Assembly (NCBI RefSeq): GCF_030684035.1
Contig: NZ_JAUXPI010000004.1
Span: forward strand, 1 to 64,000
DNA from: Phaeovulum sp.
GTDB taxonomy: Bacteria; Pseudomonadota; Alphaproteobacteria; Rhodobacterales; Rhodobacteraceae
Direction of reading: 5' to 3'
DNA length: 64,000 nt
Part shown: piece by piece, positions 24,905 through 33,023 of the stretch
Numbering within the stretch: the first letter of the stretch is position 1
Layout of the letters: every line of letters begins with the position of its first letter
Program-made: the position numbers and the translations under genes
The notes under the pieces: generated by a model
What the model was told of the DNA's origin: nothing
Database searches by the model: none
The model's input: only the letters and a program-made list of their open reading frames with translations

Positions 24905-26272
24905 ATGCCCAGCCAGCCCGGCGGTGGCGTTACCGCCGCCCGCATCGCCGATCTGACCGACCGTGCCGCCGCCGCCCATGTCGCGGCGCGGCCGCGCACC
25001 GCTGCCGCGCTGGCAGCGGCGGCGGGGGCGTGGCTTGGCACCGTGCCGATGCACTGGATGCGGGATTGGCCGCAGCCCTTTCCGTTGCTGGTGGCGCGGG
25101 CGAAGGGTGCCGTGCTCGAAGACATCGACGGGCATCGGATTGACGATTTCTGCCTTGGCGATACCGGCGCGATGTTCGGCCATTCGCCGCCGCCGGTAGC
25201 CCGCGCCCTGCGCGCGCAGGCGGGGCGCGGCCTCACCTGCATGCTGCCCTGCGAGGACACGCTGGCGGTCGGCGCGCTCTTGTCCGAGCGGTTCGGCCCC
25301 TTCCGCTGGCAGATCGCCACCACCGCGACCGACGCCAACCGCTTTGCACTGCGGATTGCCCGCGCGGTGACCGGGCGGCCCAAGGTTCTGGTCTTCAACG
25401 GCTGCTATCACGGCACCGTCGATGAGACGATGGTGCGGCTGCGCGACGGGCGCACCGAAGCGCGCCCCGGTCTGGTCGGGCAGGTGGCAGACCTGGGCGC
25501 AACCGCGGTGGCGGTAGAGTTCAACGACCTCGCGGCGGTTGATGCGGCGCTGGCGGCGGGCGATGTGGCAGCGGTGCTGACCGAGCCGGTGATGACCAAT
25601 TCCTGCATGGTGCTGCCTGATCCCGGCTTTCACCAAGGCCTGCGCGACCTGACCCGCCGCCATGGCGCGCTGCTGATGATCGACGAAACGCATACAATCT
25701 CGACCGGGCTCGGCGGCTACACGCGCGTGCACGGCCTCGCGCCCGACATCTTCGTGCTTGGCAAATGCGTGGCCGGTGGCCTTGCTGCCGCCGTCTGGGG
25801 GCTGTCGCCCGAACTTGCCGACCGCTTCGCCAGCTACAATGCCAGCCGCCCGGCAGGGCATTCCGGCATGGGCACCACGCTTTCGGCCAACATGCTGCAA
25901 TTCGCCGCCCTGCGCGCGACACTGGCCGAGGTGATGACCCCTGCCAACTACGCGCGCATGGAGGCGGGTGCTGAGCGGCTGCAAGCGGGCCTCGCCCGCG
26001 CCATCGCCGCCCATGCCGCGCCGTGGCATGTGGTGCGGGTCGGCGCGCGGGTGGAATTTATCTGCGCCCCCGGCCCCTTGCGCAATGGCAGCGAAGCCGA
26101 GGCCGCGCATGCCCCCGCGCTCGAAGCGGCGATTCACGCGCGCCTGTTGAACCGTGGCTGCCTGATCGCCCCATTTCACAACATGATGCTGGTCAGCCCC
26201 GCCACCACAAGGGCGCAGATTGGCCGGCTGATTGCCGCCTTCAGCGCCACGCTGGCGGAACTTTTTGCATGA
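24905..26272 (+). CDS. Class III PLP-dependent aminotransferase
   Basis: The 455-residue enzyme has the subgroup III fold related to glutamate-1-semialdehyde mutase and omega-transaminases. Visible landmarks: GHRIDDFCLGDTGAMFGHSPP near the N-terminus, FNGCYHGTVDE, LMIDETHTIS (PLP-ring aspartate region) and FVLGKCVAGGL with the likely PLP lysine at residue 287. It overlaps the next gene (ATGA), encoding a glutamine-synthetase-like ligase, suggesting a joint pathway for an amine or polyamine. The substrate cannot be read from sequence. Confidence 0.88.
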   Translation: MPSQPGGGVTAARIADLTDRAAAAHVAARPRTAAALAAAAGAWLGTVPMHWMRDWPQPFPLLVARAKGAVLEDIDGHRIDDFCLGDTGAMFGHSPPPVARALRAQAGRGLTCMLPCEDTLAVGALLSERFGPFRWQIATTATDANRFALRIARAVTGRPKVLVFNGCYHGTVDETMVRLRDGRTEARPGLVGQVADLGATAVAVEFNDLAAVDAALAAGDVAAVLTEPVMTNSCMVLPDPGFHQGLRDLTRRHGALLMIDETHTISTGLGGYTRVHGLAPDIFVLGKCVAGGLAAAVWGLSPELADRFASYNASRPAGHSGMGTTLSANMLQFAALRATLAEVMTPANYARMEAGAERLQAGLARAIAAHAAPWHVVRVGARVEFICAPGPLRNGSEAEAAHAPALEAAIHARLLNRGCLIAPFHNMMLVSPATTRAQIGRLIAAFSATLAELFA

Positions 26273-27672
26273 AAGACCGACCCATGACCCCCTCGCCCAC
26301 CGGTTCGACCCCCGCCGAGGCCGAAGCCTTTCTGGCCGAACACCCCGAGATCGAGGCCTTCGACATCGTGCTGACCGACGCCAATGGCATCGGCCGTGGC
26401 AAGATCATCCGGCGGCACGAACTGCCGGGGCTTTATTCCGGCGGCAGGCACCTGCCGATTTCCATTCTCGGGCTCGATATCTGCGGCGAAGACGTGCACG
26501 AGACGGGCCTGATCTGGGATCAGGGCGATGGCGACCTCAAGGCCTGGCCGATTCCGGGCACGCTGAAGCCCTTGCACGGAACCAACCCGCCGCGCGGCGA
26601 ATTGCTGATGAGCATGTATCACCTCGACGGCACCGAGATGACCTCTGACCCCCGGCATGCGCTGGCGCGGCAGGTGGCTGCGATGGCGGCCGAAGGGCTT
26701 TATCCGGCAGGTGCCTTCGAGCTGGAATTTTTTCTGCTCGACCCGAAGCTTGACGATCAGGGCTACGCGCGCCCCGCGGCGGCGGTGCTTGACGGGCGGC
26801 GGTCGGACAAGACCGAGGTTTATTCGGTCGATCATCTGCACGGCATGGAGCCGCTTTTTTCCGATATCTACCGCGCGGCGGAGCTGATGGGGATCAGGGC
26901 AGAAACGGTGATTTCCGAATACGCGCCCGGGCAATACGAACTGACGCTGCATTACCGCACCGATGTGATGGTCGCCGCCGATGATCTGGTGCGGCTGAAG
27001 CGGATCGTGCGCTTGCAGGCGCGCCGCCACGGGGTGACCGCCTGCTTCATGGCCAAGCCGGTCGAGAAATACGCGGGCTCGGGCATGCATTTCCATGTTT
27101 CGCTGCAAGATGCCTCGGGGCGCAACATCTTTGCCGAAGCCTCCGAAGGCCAGTGGAACGAAGCAATCCGCCACGCCATCGGCGGTCTGCGCGCCACAAT
27201 GGGCGAATCGATGCTGGTTTTCGCCCCGCATGCCAATTCATGGCGGCGCTTTGCCAGCCAGAGCTACGCCCCGGTCTCGCCCAGTTGGGGCGTCAACAAC
27301 CGCTCGGTGGCGCTACGCATTCCCGCCGGGCCGGTCGCCGCGCGGCGGGTGGAGCATCGGCCCTCGGGGGTGGACGCGAACCCTTACCTCGTGGCGGCAA
27401 CCGTGCTTGCCGGGGTGCGCAAGGGGCTGGCCGAGCACATCGACCCCGGCCCCGAAACCACCGGCAACGGCTACACTGGCGAGGCCGAGGCGCTGCCCAT
27501 TCCCGGCGACTGGCGCGAGGCGATAAGCGCCGCGACCGGCTCGGCATTTCTGCGCGACGCGCTGGGGACCGACATGCACCGCACCTTTTGCGCCATCAAG
27601 GCTGCCGAATATGCCCGCGTCGCGCGCACCATCGCCGATGTCGATTACGACCTCTATCTGCACACGGTCTAG
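26269..27672 (+). CDS. Glutamine synthetase family protein (gamma-glutamylpolyamine synthetase-like)
   Basis: The 467-residue protein has the glutamine-synthetase fold but belongs to the amine-ligating branch (PuuA/GlnA3-like) rather than true GlnA. Seen are FDIVLTDANGIGRGKIIRR at the N-terminus, FELEFFLLDP (metal-binding Glu), SEYAPGQYELTLHY, GSGMHFHVSLQD (ammonia/ATP-site His) and NNRSVALRIP with RRVEHRPSGVDANPYL. The ATG at 26269 overlaps the aminotransferase stop; an alternative ATG lies at 26284. Ligation of glutamate to an amine is inferred from the family and from pairing with a transaminase. Confidence 0.87.
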   Translation: MKDRPMTPSPTGSTPAEAEAFLAEHPEIEAFDIVLTDANGIGRGKIIRRHELPGLYSGGRHLPISILGLDICGEDVHETGLIWDQGDGDLKAWPIPGTLKPLHGTNPPRGELLMSMYHLDGTEMTSDPRHALARQVAAMAAEGLYPAGAFELEFFLLDPKLDDQGYARPAAAVLDGRRSDKTEVYSVDHLHGMEPLFSDIYRAAELMGIRAETVISEYAPGQYELTLHYRTDVMVAADDLVRLKRIVRLQARRHGVTACFMAKPVEKYAGSGMHFHVSLQDASGRNIFAEASEGQWNEAIRHAIGGLRATMGESMLVFAPHANSWRRFASQSYAPVSPSWGVNNRSVALRIPAGPVAARRVEHRPSGVDANPYLVAATVLAGVRKGLAEHIDPGPETTGNGYTGEAEALPIPGDWREAISAATGSAFLRDALGTDMHRTFCAIKAAEYARVARTIADVDYDLYLHTV

Positions 27673-27675
27673 GCT

Positions 27676-28428
27676 CTACCGCTTCACGCTGGCGGTGACA
27701 TAGTTCACCGAAAGATCGCGCGCCGAAAGGCTCCAGCGCCAGCTTACCGGGTTGAACACCATGCCCTTGCGGTCCACCGGGTCAAGCCCGGCGCTGCGGA
27801 TCAGCGCGTAAAGCTCATCCGGGGTGATGAACTTTGCCCAGTCATGGGTGCCCACCGGCAGCCAGCGCATCACCCGTTCGGCCCCGAAGATTGCCATCAT
27901 CCAGCTTTTCGGGTTGCGATTGAGGGTGGAGCAGACCATCAGGCCGCCGGTTTTCAGAAGCTGTTGGCAGGTGGTCAGAAACGCCTGCGGGTCGGCGACA
28001 TGCTCGACCACTTCCATGTTCAGCACCACGTCGAACCGCTCGCCTGCCGCCGCCAGCGCCTCGGCGGTGGTGTTTCGATAATCAATCTCCAGTCCCTGCG
28101 CCTCGGCATGAAGCCGGGCCACCGGAATGTTGCGGGGCGCGGCGTCGGCACCCACCACCTCGGCCCCAAGCCGTGCCATCGGTTCCGACAAAAGGCCACC
28201 ACCGCAGCCGATATCAAGCAGGCGCAACCCCTCGAAGGGGCGAAGCGAGGCGCGGTCGCGGCCGTACTCGGCGGCGATCTGGCCGATGATGTAGTCAAGC
28301 CGGCAAGGATTCATCAGATGCAGCGGCTTGAACTTGCCCGCCGGATCCCACCACTCGGCTGCCATCGCCTCGAACTTGGCAACTTCGTCGGGGTTGATCG
28401 AGCTGATCGGTTCGGCGGGGTTTTGCAT
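27676..28428 (-). CDS. ubiG: Ubiquinone biosynthesis O-methyltransferase UbiG
   Basis: UbiG carries out the two SAM-dependent O-methylations of the ubiquinone ring. The 250-residue protein shows [19 protein letters not shown] (family N-terminus), [13 protein letters not shown], the SAM motif [19 protein letters not shown] and [22 protein letters not shown], all specific to UbiG. The ATG at 28428 is preferred to a longer frame because a CGGAGA site lies just upstream. It is convergent with the glutamine-synthetase-like gene with only three bases between stops. Confidence 0.96.
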   Translation of the reverse strand: MQNPAEPISSINPDEVAKFEAMAAEWWDPAGKFKPLHLMNPCRLDYIIGQIAAEYGRDRASLRPFEGLRLLDIGCGGGLLSEPMARLGAEVVGADAAPRNIPVARLHAEAQGLEIDYRNTTAEALAAAGERFDVVLNMEVVEHVADPQAFLTTCQQLLKTGGLMVCSTLNRNPKSWMMAIFGAERVMRWLPVGTHDWAKFITPDELYALIRSAGLDPVDRKGMVFNPVSWRWSLSARDLSVNYVTASVKR

Positions 28429-28480
28429 TCGGGTCTCCGATTTCCGGGCGCTGGCCGTGGCGGGCCGCGCTTTCCCGTTA

Positions 28481-28486
28481 TATAGT
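28481..28486 (+). promoter_or_regulatory. pip: -10-like TATAGT immediately before pip (possible leaderless mRNA)
   Basis: TATAGT ends seven bases before the pip ATG at 28493 and no ribosome-binding site is visible. If this is the -10 box the transcript would begin at or next to the ATG. The -35 region is weak. Confidence 0.3.
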
Positions 28487-28492
28487 CCGGGC

Positions 28493-29467
28493 ATGGACAG
28501 AACCGCAGGCCAAAAACGCGCGATCGGCGGGATTCTTTACCCGCCTTGCGAGCCATTCTCCCGGCAGATGCTGGAGGTCGGCGACGGGCACCGCGTCTAT
28601 GTCGAGCAATGCGGCAATCCGGAGGGGCGGCCGGTGCTGGTGCTGCATGGCGGGCCGGGCGGCGGGGCCAGCCCGGCGATGCGGCGCTATTTTGACCCCG
28701 CGAGCTATCGGGTGGTGCTGTTCGATCAACGCGGCTGCGGGCGCTCGAAACCTGCGGCGGCGGTCGAGGCGAACACCACCGCGCATCTCATCGCCGATAT
28801 CGAGCTGATCCGTTTGACGCTGGGCATCGAGGATTTCATTCTGTTCGGCGGCAGCTGGGGCGCGACGCTGGCGCTTCTCTATGCCGAGGCCCACCCGGAC
28901 CGGGTGCGCCAACTGGTGCTGCGCGGGGTTTTCATGGCAACGCGGGCCGAGCTTGACTGGTTCTATGGCGGCGGCGCGGGGGTTTTCTGGCCGGATATCT
29001 GGCAGCAGTTCAGCGAGATGGTGCCGCTGGCGGAGCGGGGCGACCTGATCGGGGCCTATCACCGGCGGCTGTTCAGCGGCGACTGGGCGACCGAGGCGCG
29101 ATTCGCGCGGATCTGGGCGCATTGGGAAAACGTGCTGGCGAGCGTCGAGGGGGACGCCAGCATCGGCGAGGCACCGCCCGAATATGCCCGCACTTTCGCG
29201 CGGCTGGAGAACCACTATTTCCAGCACGGCGCATTTCTTGAATGCGACGACCAGATCCTGCGCGACCGGCACCGGATCGAGCATGTTCCGGCGGTGATCG
29301 TGCAGGGGCGGCTTGATATGGTCTGCCCGCCCGCCGCGGCCTGGAAGCTGGCGGCGGGCTGGAACAAGGCCGAGCTGCGGCTGGTGGCGGCGTCGGGGCA
29401 CGCGCTTTCGGAAACCCGGATCACCGCGGAATTGCTGCGGGTGATGGACGGGCTGAGGGGCGCATAA
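28493..29467 (+). CDS. pip: Proline iminopeptidase
   Basis: This alpha/beta-hydrolase removes N-terminal proline from peptides. The 324-residue product has [11 protein letters not shown] (oxyanion region), [11 protein letters not shown], the nucleophile elbow [17 protein letters not shown] with Ser121, and [12 protein letters not shown] plus SGHALSE carrying the Asp and His of the triad. Length fits the family (~310-325). The ATG at 28493 matches the conserved YPPCEPF start region. Its stop overlaps palindrome module copy 2. Confidence 0.94.
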   Translation: MDRTAGQKRAIGGILYPPCEPFSRQMLEVGDGHRVYVEQCGNPEGRPVLVLHGGPGGGASPAMRRYFDPASYRVVLFDQRGCGRSKPAAAVEANTTAHLIADIELIRLTLGIEDFILFGGSWGATLALLYAEAHPDRVRQLVLRGVFMATRAELDWFYGGGAGVFWPDIWQQFSEMVPLAERGDLIGAYHRRLFSGDWATEARFARIWAHWENVLASVEGDASIGEAPPEYARTFARLENHYFQHGAFLECDDQILRDRHRIEHVPAVIVQGRLDMVCPPAAAWKLAAGWNKAELRLVAASGHALSETRITAELLRVMDGLRGA

Positions 29468-29525
29468 CACGCGTGTTATACTGCCCAACCCATTGATTTA
29501 ACTATTTTATGAGTGGCGCTGTTAA
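29464..29525. repeat. Palindrome module, copy 2
   Basis: The same 16-bp palindrome ATAACACGCGTGTTAT (29464-29479) is followed by 12 bases, ATTGA (29492-29496), a 16-base A/T-rich stretch and GTGGCGCTGTTAA (29513-29525). It starts one base before the pip stop codon. It parallels 321-381 element by element. Confidence 0.7.
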
Positions 29526-29976
29526 CCTTTTGGCAAGGTTTGCGCGGGGTTTGTCACCGGCGGGGCGCAGATACCCGCGCCGTGCCCCACGCGATGCTGA
29601 CAGAGCGCCCCATATCTGTCGCGCGCATCATGGCGCGGTTTGCGGGAGGTTTGCCGCGTGGACCCTATTCCTCGTGTTTCTGGCCGCTTCCGGCGCGGCC
29701 GCGGCAAGTGGCGGTTTCTTCAAGCCGGGTGATGCGCTCTGGGCCTTGCAGATCGCGCTCAACACGCTCTGGACGCCGGTATTTTTCGGCGCGCGCAAGA
29801 AGGGCGCGGGCTTCGCCATCATCGGTGTGCTCTGGCTGACGGTGGCGGCGGCGGTCTGGCAGTTCTGGGCGCTTGACTGGCTGGCGGGGCTTTTGATGGT
29901 GCCCTATCTGGCATGGCTTTGCGTGGCGAGCGCGCTCAACTTCCGGGTTTGGCGCGACAATCCCGAACCTGCCTGA
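29509..29976 (+). pseudogene. tspO: TspO/MBR family protein with internal in-frame deletion (probably inactive)
   Basis: The C-terminal half is clear TspO: ALQIALNTLWTPVFFGARKKGAG, then WLTVAAAVWQFWALDWLAG and VPYLAWLCVASALNFRVWR. TspO proteins begin with a WTLFLVFLAASGAAAASG-type helix, present from 29659. But FFKPGD (to ~29733) runs straight into ALWALQ, and the 45-50 residues that normally follow are absent, including the conserved W-x-KP-x-W-x-PP and WT-x-LY segments. The first 50 residues of the open frame are not TspO-like and its nominal ATG lies in a repeat module. A GGGAGGT site (29644-29650) has no in-frame start codon after it. The family binds porphyrins; this copy looks broken. 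Confidence 0.7.
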
Positions 29977-29995
29977 GACCGACGCCACATCTTTC

Positions 29996-30024
29996 TTGCA
30001 CCCCGCCGCCCTTTCGCCTATATC
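29996..30024 (+). promoter_or_regulatory. Sigma-70-type promoter of the rimP-nusA-infB operon leader
   Basis: TTGCAC (29996-30001), a 17-base spacer and TATATC (30019-30024) form a good promoter about 95 bases before rimP. Transcription from it would pass through the hairpin at 30079-30102 before reaching rimP. Confidence 0.6.
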
Positions 30025-30078
30025 GCCTTCAACAGCGGCGCAGCGGGGTCCAAACTCGCGGCGCACCGGGAAAGAGCA

Positions 30079-30107
30079 ACGGGCCGCGATGGCCCGTTTT
30101 TTGTTTT
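30079..30107 (+). terminator. Intrinsic terminator/attenuator just upstream of rimP
   Basis: ACGGGCC (30079-30085), a 5-base loop and GGCCCGT (30091-30097) are followed by an uninterrupted T-run and a further TTTT. This is a strong terminator shape only ~15 bases before the rimP ATG. With the promoter at 29996 it defines a ~75-base leader transcript, so it could be an attenuator or the end of a small RNA. Confidence 0.65.
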
Positions 30108-30120
30108 GAAAGTGCGACCC

Positions 30121-30744
30121 ATGACCGACCTTATCGCCAAAGCCGCCATCGACCAGCGCATGGCAGGCATTGTTGCCCCGGTGATCGAGGGGCTTGGCTA
30201 TGAACTGGTGCGCATCCGGCTGATGGGCGGGCTCAACAAGACCTTGCAGATCATGGCGGACCGGCCCGACGGCGGCATCGACGTGGATGATTGCGCGAAG
30301 ATTTCGACCGCGGTTTCGGCGGCGCTTGATGTAGAAGACCCGATTTCCGAGCCCTATACGCTTGAGGTTTCGAGCCCCGGCATCGACCGCCCGCTGACCC
30401 GGCTGAAGGATTTCGATGTCTGGATCGGCTACGAGGCGCGGATTGAAACCGAGGCGCAGATTGACGGGCGCAAGCGGTTCAAGGGCATTCTGGCGGGAAC
30501 CGAGGGCGACGAGGTGCTGATAACGCTTGCCGAAGGTGCCGAGGGCGCGCTTACCATTGGCCTCAAGTTCGACTGGCTGGCCGATGCCAAGCTGGTTCTG
30601 ACCGAAGAGCTGATTGCCGAGATGCTGCGCCAGCGCAAGGCCTCGGGCACGCTTGACGAAGCCGAGTTCGACCAGATTGACGTATCCGAAGGCGACGAGG
30701 AAGCGGGCGAAGACGCCCCCGACGCCGCCCCGACCCAACACTGA
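30121..30744 (+). CDS. rimP: Ribosome maturation factor RimP
   Basis: RimP is needed for 30S subunit maturation. The 207-residue protein has the usual N-terminal domain ([40 protein letters not shown]) with the conserved [18 protein letters not shown] motif, then the SH3-like C-terminal part. An acidic tail ([15 protein letters not shown]) extends it beyond the common ~160-180 residues. ATG 30121 is chosen over an upstream TTG that lies in the leader. It heads rimP-nusA-ylxR-infB. Confidence 0.95.
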   Translation: MTDLIAKAAIDQRMAGIVAPVIEGLGYELVRIRLMGGLNKTLQIMADRPDGGIDVDDCAKISTAVSAALDVEDPISEPYTLEVSSPGIDRPLTRLKDFDVWIGYEARIETEAQIDGRKRFKGILAGTEGDEVLITLAEGAEGALTIGLKFDWLADAKLVLTEELIAEMLRQRKASGTLDEAEFDQIDVSEGDEEAGEDAPDAAPTQH

Positions 30745-30762
30745 CCACCCCGGAGGACTGAC

Positions 30763-32370
30763 ATGGCGATTACCTCTGCCAACCAGCTTGAACTTCTGCA
30801 AACCGCCGAGGCGGTGGCGCGCGAGAAGATGATCGACCCCGAACTGGTGATCCAGGCGATGGAGGACAGCCTCGCGCGGGCGGCGAAATCGCGCTACGGG
30901 GCCGAAATGGACATTCGCGTGGCAATCGACCGCAAGACCGGGCGCGCGCGTTTTACCCGCGTGCGCACCGTGGTCGCCGATGACGGCGTGGAAAACTATC
31001 AGGCGCAGCTTACCGTCGAGCAGGCGAAACCCTACCTCGCCGAGCCGAAACTGGGTGACGAGATCATTGACGAGGTGCCACCGGTCGATCTGGGCCGGAT
31101 CGCCGCGCAAAGCGCCAAGCAGGTGATTCTCCAGAAGGTGCGCGAGGCTGAGCGCGACCGCCAGTTCGAGGAATTCATCGGCCGCAAGGGCACGATCATC
31201 AACGGTGTGGTCAAGCGCGAGGAATACGGCAACATCATTGTCGATATCGGCCGGGGCGAGGCGATTCTGCGCCGCAACGAGCGGATCGGCCGCGAAAGCT
31301 TCCGCCCGAACGACCGCATCCGCTCCTATATCAAGGATGTGCGGCGCGAACCGCGCGGGCCGCAGGTGTTCCTCTCGCGCACCGACCCGCAATTCATGGC
31401 CGAGCTGTTCAAGATGGAAGTGCCGGAGATTTACGATGGCATCATCGAGATCAAGGCGGTGGCGCGCGACCCCGGCAGCCGTGCGAAGATTGCGGTGATT
31501 TCCTACGACAACTCGATTGACCCGGTAGGGGCCTGCGTCGGTATGCGCGGCAGCCGGGTGCAGGCGGTGGTCGGCGAATTGCAGGGCGAAAAGATCGACA
31601 TCATTCCGTGGAACGCCGATCAGGCGACGTTCCTGGTGAACGCGCTGCAACCCGCCGAGGTTTCCAAGGTGGTGATCGACGAAGAGGCCAACCGCATCGT
31701 GGTGGTGGTGCCCGACGAGCAGCTTTCGCTGGCAATCGGGCGGCGCGGGCAGAACGTGCGGCTGGCCAGCCAGCTGACCGGGCTTGACATCGACATCATG
31801 ACCGAAGCCGACGAATCGAGCCGCCGTCAGGCCGAATTCGCCGAGCGCACCAAGCTCTTTGTAGATGCGCTCGACCTTGACGAATTCTTCGCGCAACTGC
31901 TGGTGGCCGAGGGCTTTACCAACCTTGAAGAGGTCGCCTATGTCGATCTTGACGAGCTGTTGCAGATCGAGGGCGTCGATGAGGGCACGGCGGGCGAATT
32001 GCAGACCCGGGCGCGCGAATACATCGAGGCGCAGAACCGCCAGGCGATGGAAGCCGCAGTGGCGCTGGGGGTCGAGCAGAGCCTGATCGATTTCGAGGGG
32101 CTGACGCCGCAGATGCTGGAAGCGCTGGCGAAAGATGGCGTCAAGACGCTGGAAGACTTTGCCACCTGCGCCGACTGGGAACTGGCGGGCGGCTGGACCA
32201 CGGTCAATGGCGCGCGGGTGAAGGACGAGGGGATTCTGGAGAAATACGAGATGAGCCTTGAGGAAGCGCAGCATCTGGTGATGACGGCGCGGGTGCAACT
32301 GGGCTGGGTGGACCCGTCCGAGCTGGAGGCACCAGCGACCAACGACGAAACCGAGGAGGCCGGGGACTGA
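30763..32370 (+). CDS. nusA: Transcription termination/antitermination protein NusA
   Basis: NusA binds RNA polymerase and modulates pausing, termination and antitermination. The 535-residue protein shows the N-terminal domain (EKMIDPELVIQAMEDSLARAAK), S1 domain (~135-205), KH domains (DPVGACVGMRGSRVQAVVGEL, then SLAIGRRGQNVRLASQLTG) and alphaproteobacterial helix-hairpin-helix repeats at the C-terminus (LLQIEGVDEGTAGELQTRA; MLEALAKDGVKTLEDFATCA). A GGAGGAC site precedes the ATG, 18 bases after rimP. Confidence 0.97.
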   Translation: MAITSANQLELLQTAEAVAREKMIDPELVIQAMEDSLARAAKSRYGAEMDIRVAIDRKTGRARFTRVRTVVADDGVENYQAQLTVEQAKPYLAEPKLGDEIIDEVPPVDLGRIAAQSAKQVILQKVREAERDRQFEEFIGRKGTIINGVVKREEYGNIIVDIGRGEAILRRNERIGRESFRPNDRIRSYIKDVRREPRGPQVFLSRTDPQFMAELFKMEVPEIYDGIIEIKAVARDPGSRAKIAVISYDNSIDPVGACVGMRGSRVQAVVGELQGEKIDIIPWNADQATFLVNALQPAEVSKVVIDEEANRIVVVVPDEQLSLAIGRRGQNVRLASQLTGLDIDIMTEADESSRRQAEFAERTKLFVDALDLDEFFAQLLVAEGFTNLEEVAYVDLDELLQIEGVDEGTAGELQTRAREYIEAQNRQAMEAAVALGVEQSLIDFEGLTPQMLEALAKDGVKTLEDFATCADWELAGGWTTVNGARVKDEGILEKYEMSLEEAQHLVMTARVQLGWVDPSELEAPATNDETEEAGD

Positions 32371-32393
32371 CCGAGGCCCCGGAAACCAGAGCG

Positions 32394-33023
32394 ATGACCC
32401 GCGGTGGCAAGGACAAGGCTCAGGAAGACCCCGAACGGCGGTGCATTGTCACCGCCGAGGTGCAGCCCAAGGCCGGGCTGATCCGTTTTGTGGTCGGACC
32501 CGACGGCATGATCTACCCCGATCTGGCGGAAAAGCTGCCGGGCCGGGGGATCTGGGTCAGCGCCGACCGCGACGTGCTGGAAAAGGCGGTGAAGAAGGGC
32601 CTGTTTGCCCGCGCCGCGAAGGCTCCGGTGACCTTGCCCGAGGGTCTTGTGGATCTGGTCGAGGCGGGGATGGCGGCGCGGGTGGTGGAACTGGTGTCGC
32701 TGGCGCGCAAATCGGGGCGGGCGGTCTGCGGCTTCGAGAAGGTGAAGACCTGGCTTTCGGAGGGCCGGGCGAAGGTGCTTTTGCAGGCCTCCGACGGTTC
32801 CGACCGCGGCAAGGGCAAGCTCTGGACGCCCGAAGGCGGGCGCTGGTTTGGCTGCCTTACCGCATCTGAATTGGGTTTGGCTTTCGGCCGCGATCATGCC
32901 ATACACGGCGCGCTTGCGGCTGGCGGCTTGACCTCTCGGGTAATAGTCGATGCTGCGAGGCTTTCAGGTCTGCGCAAGCGGGACGGCGGCACGACCGCCG
33001 AGAAGGATACGAAGACGGCATGA
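32394..33023 (+). CDS. YlxR (DUF448) RNA-binding protein fused to L7Ae-like domain
   Basis: The 209-residue protein starts with a YlxR/DUF448 domain ([40 protein letters not shown]) and continues with an L7Ae/L30e-like fold ([19 protein letters not shown]). Stand-alone YlxR in other bacteria is a nucleoid or RNA-binding protein encoded between nusA and infB, exactly this position. Its stop overlaps the infB start (ATGA at 33020-33023). Confidence 0.92.
   Translation: MTRGGKDKAQEDPERRCIVTAEVQPKAGLIRFVVGPDGMIYPDLAEKLPGRGIWVSADRDVLEKAVKKGLFARAAKAPVTLPEGLVDLVEAGMAARVVELVSLARKSGRAVCGFEKVKTWLSEGRAKVLLQASDGSDRGKGKLWTPEGGRWFGCLTASELGLAFGRDHAIHGALAAGGLTSRVIVDAARLSGLRKRDGGTTAEKDTKTA

Noticed and set aside
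29629-29839. Alternative ATG frame at 29629 as the real start of tspO
   Set aside because: It is out of frame with the TspO segments; joining them needs a frameshift and would still leave the internal deletion.
29665-32298. Long minus-strand frame opposite nusA and rimP
   Set aside because: Antisense shadow of well-supported genes; no recognisable domain and it would cross the rimP promoter and terminator.
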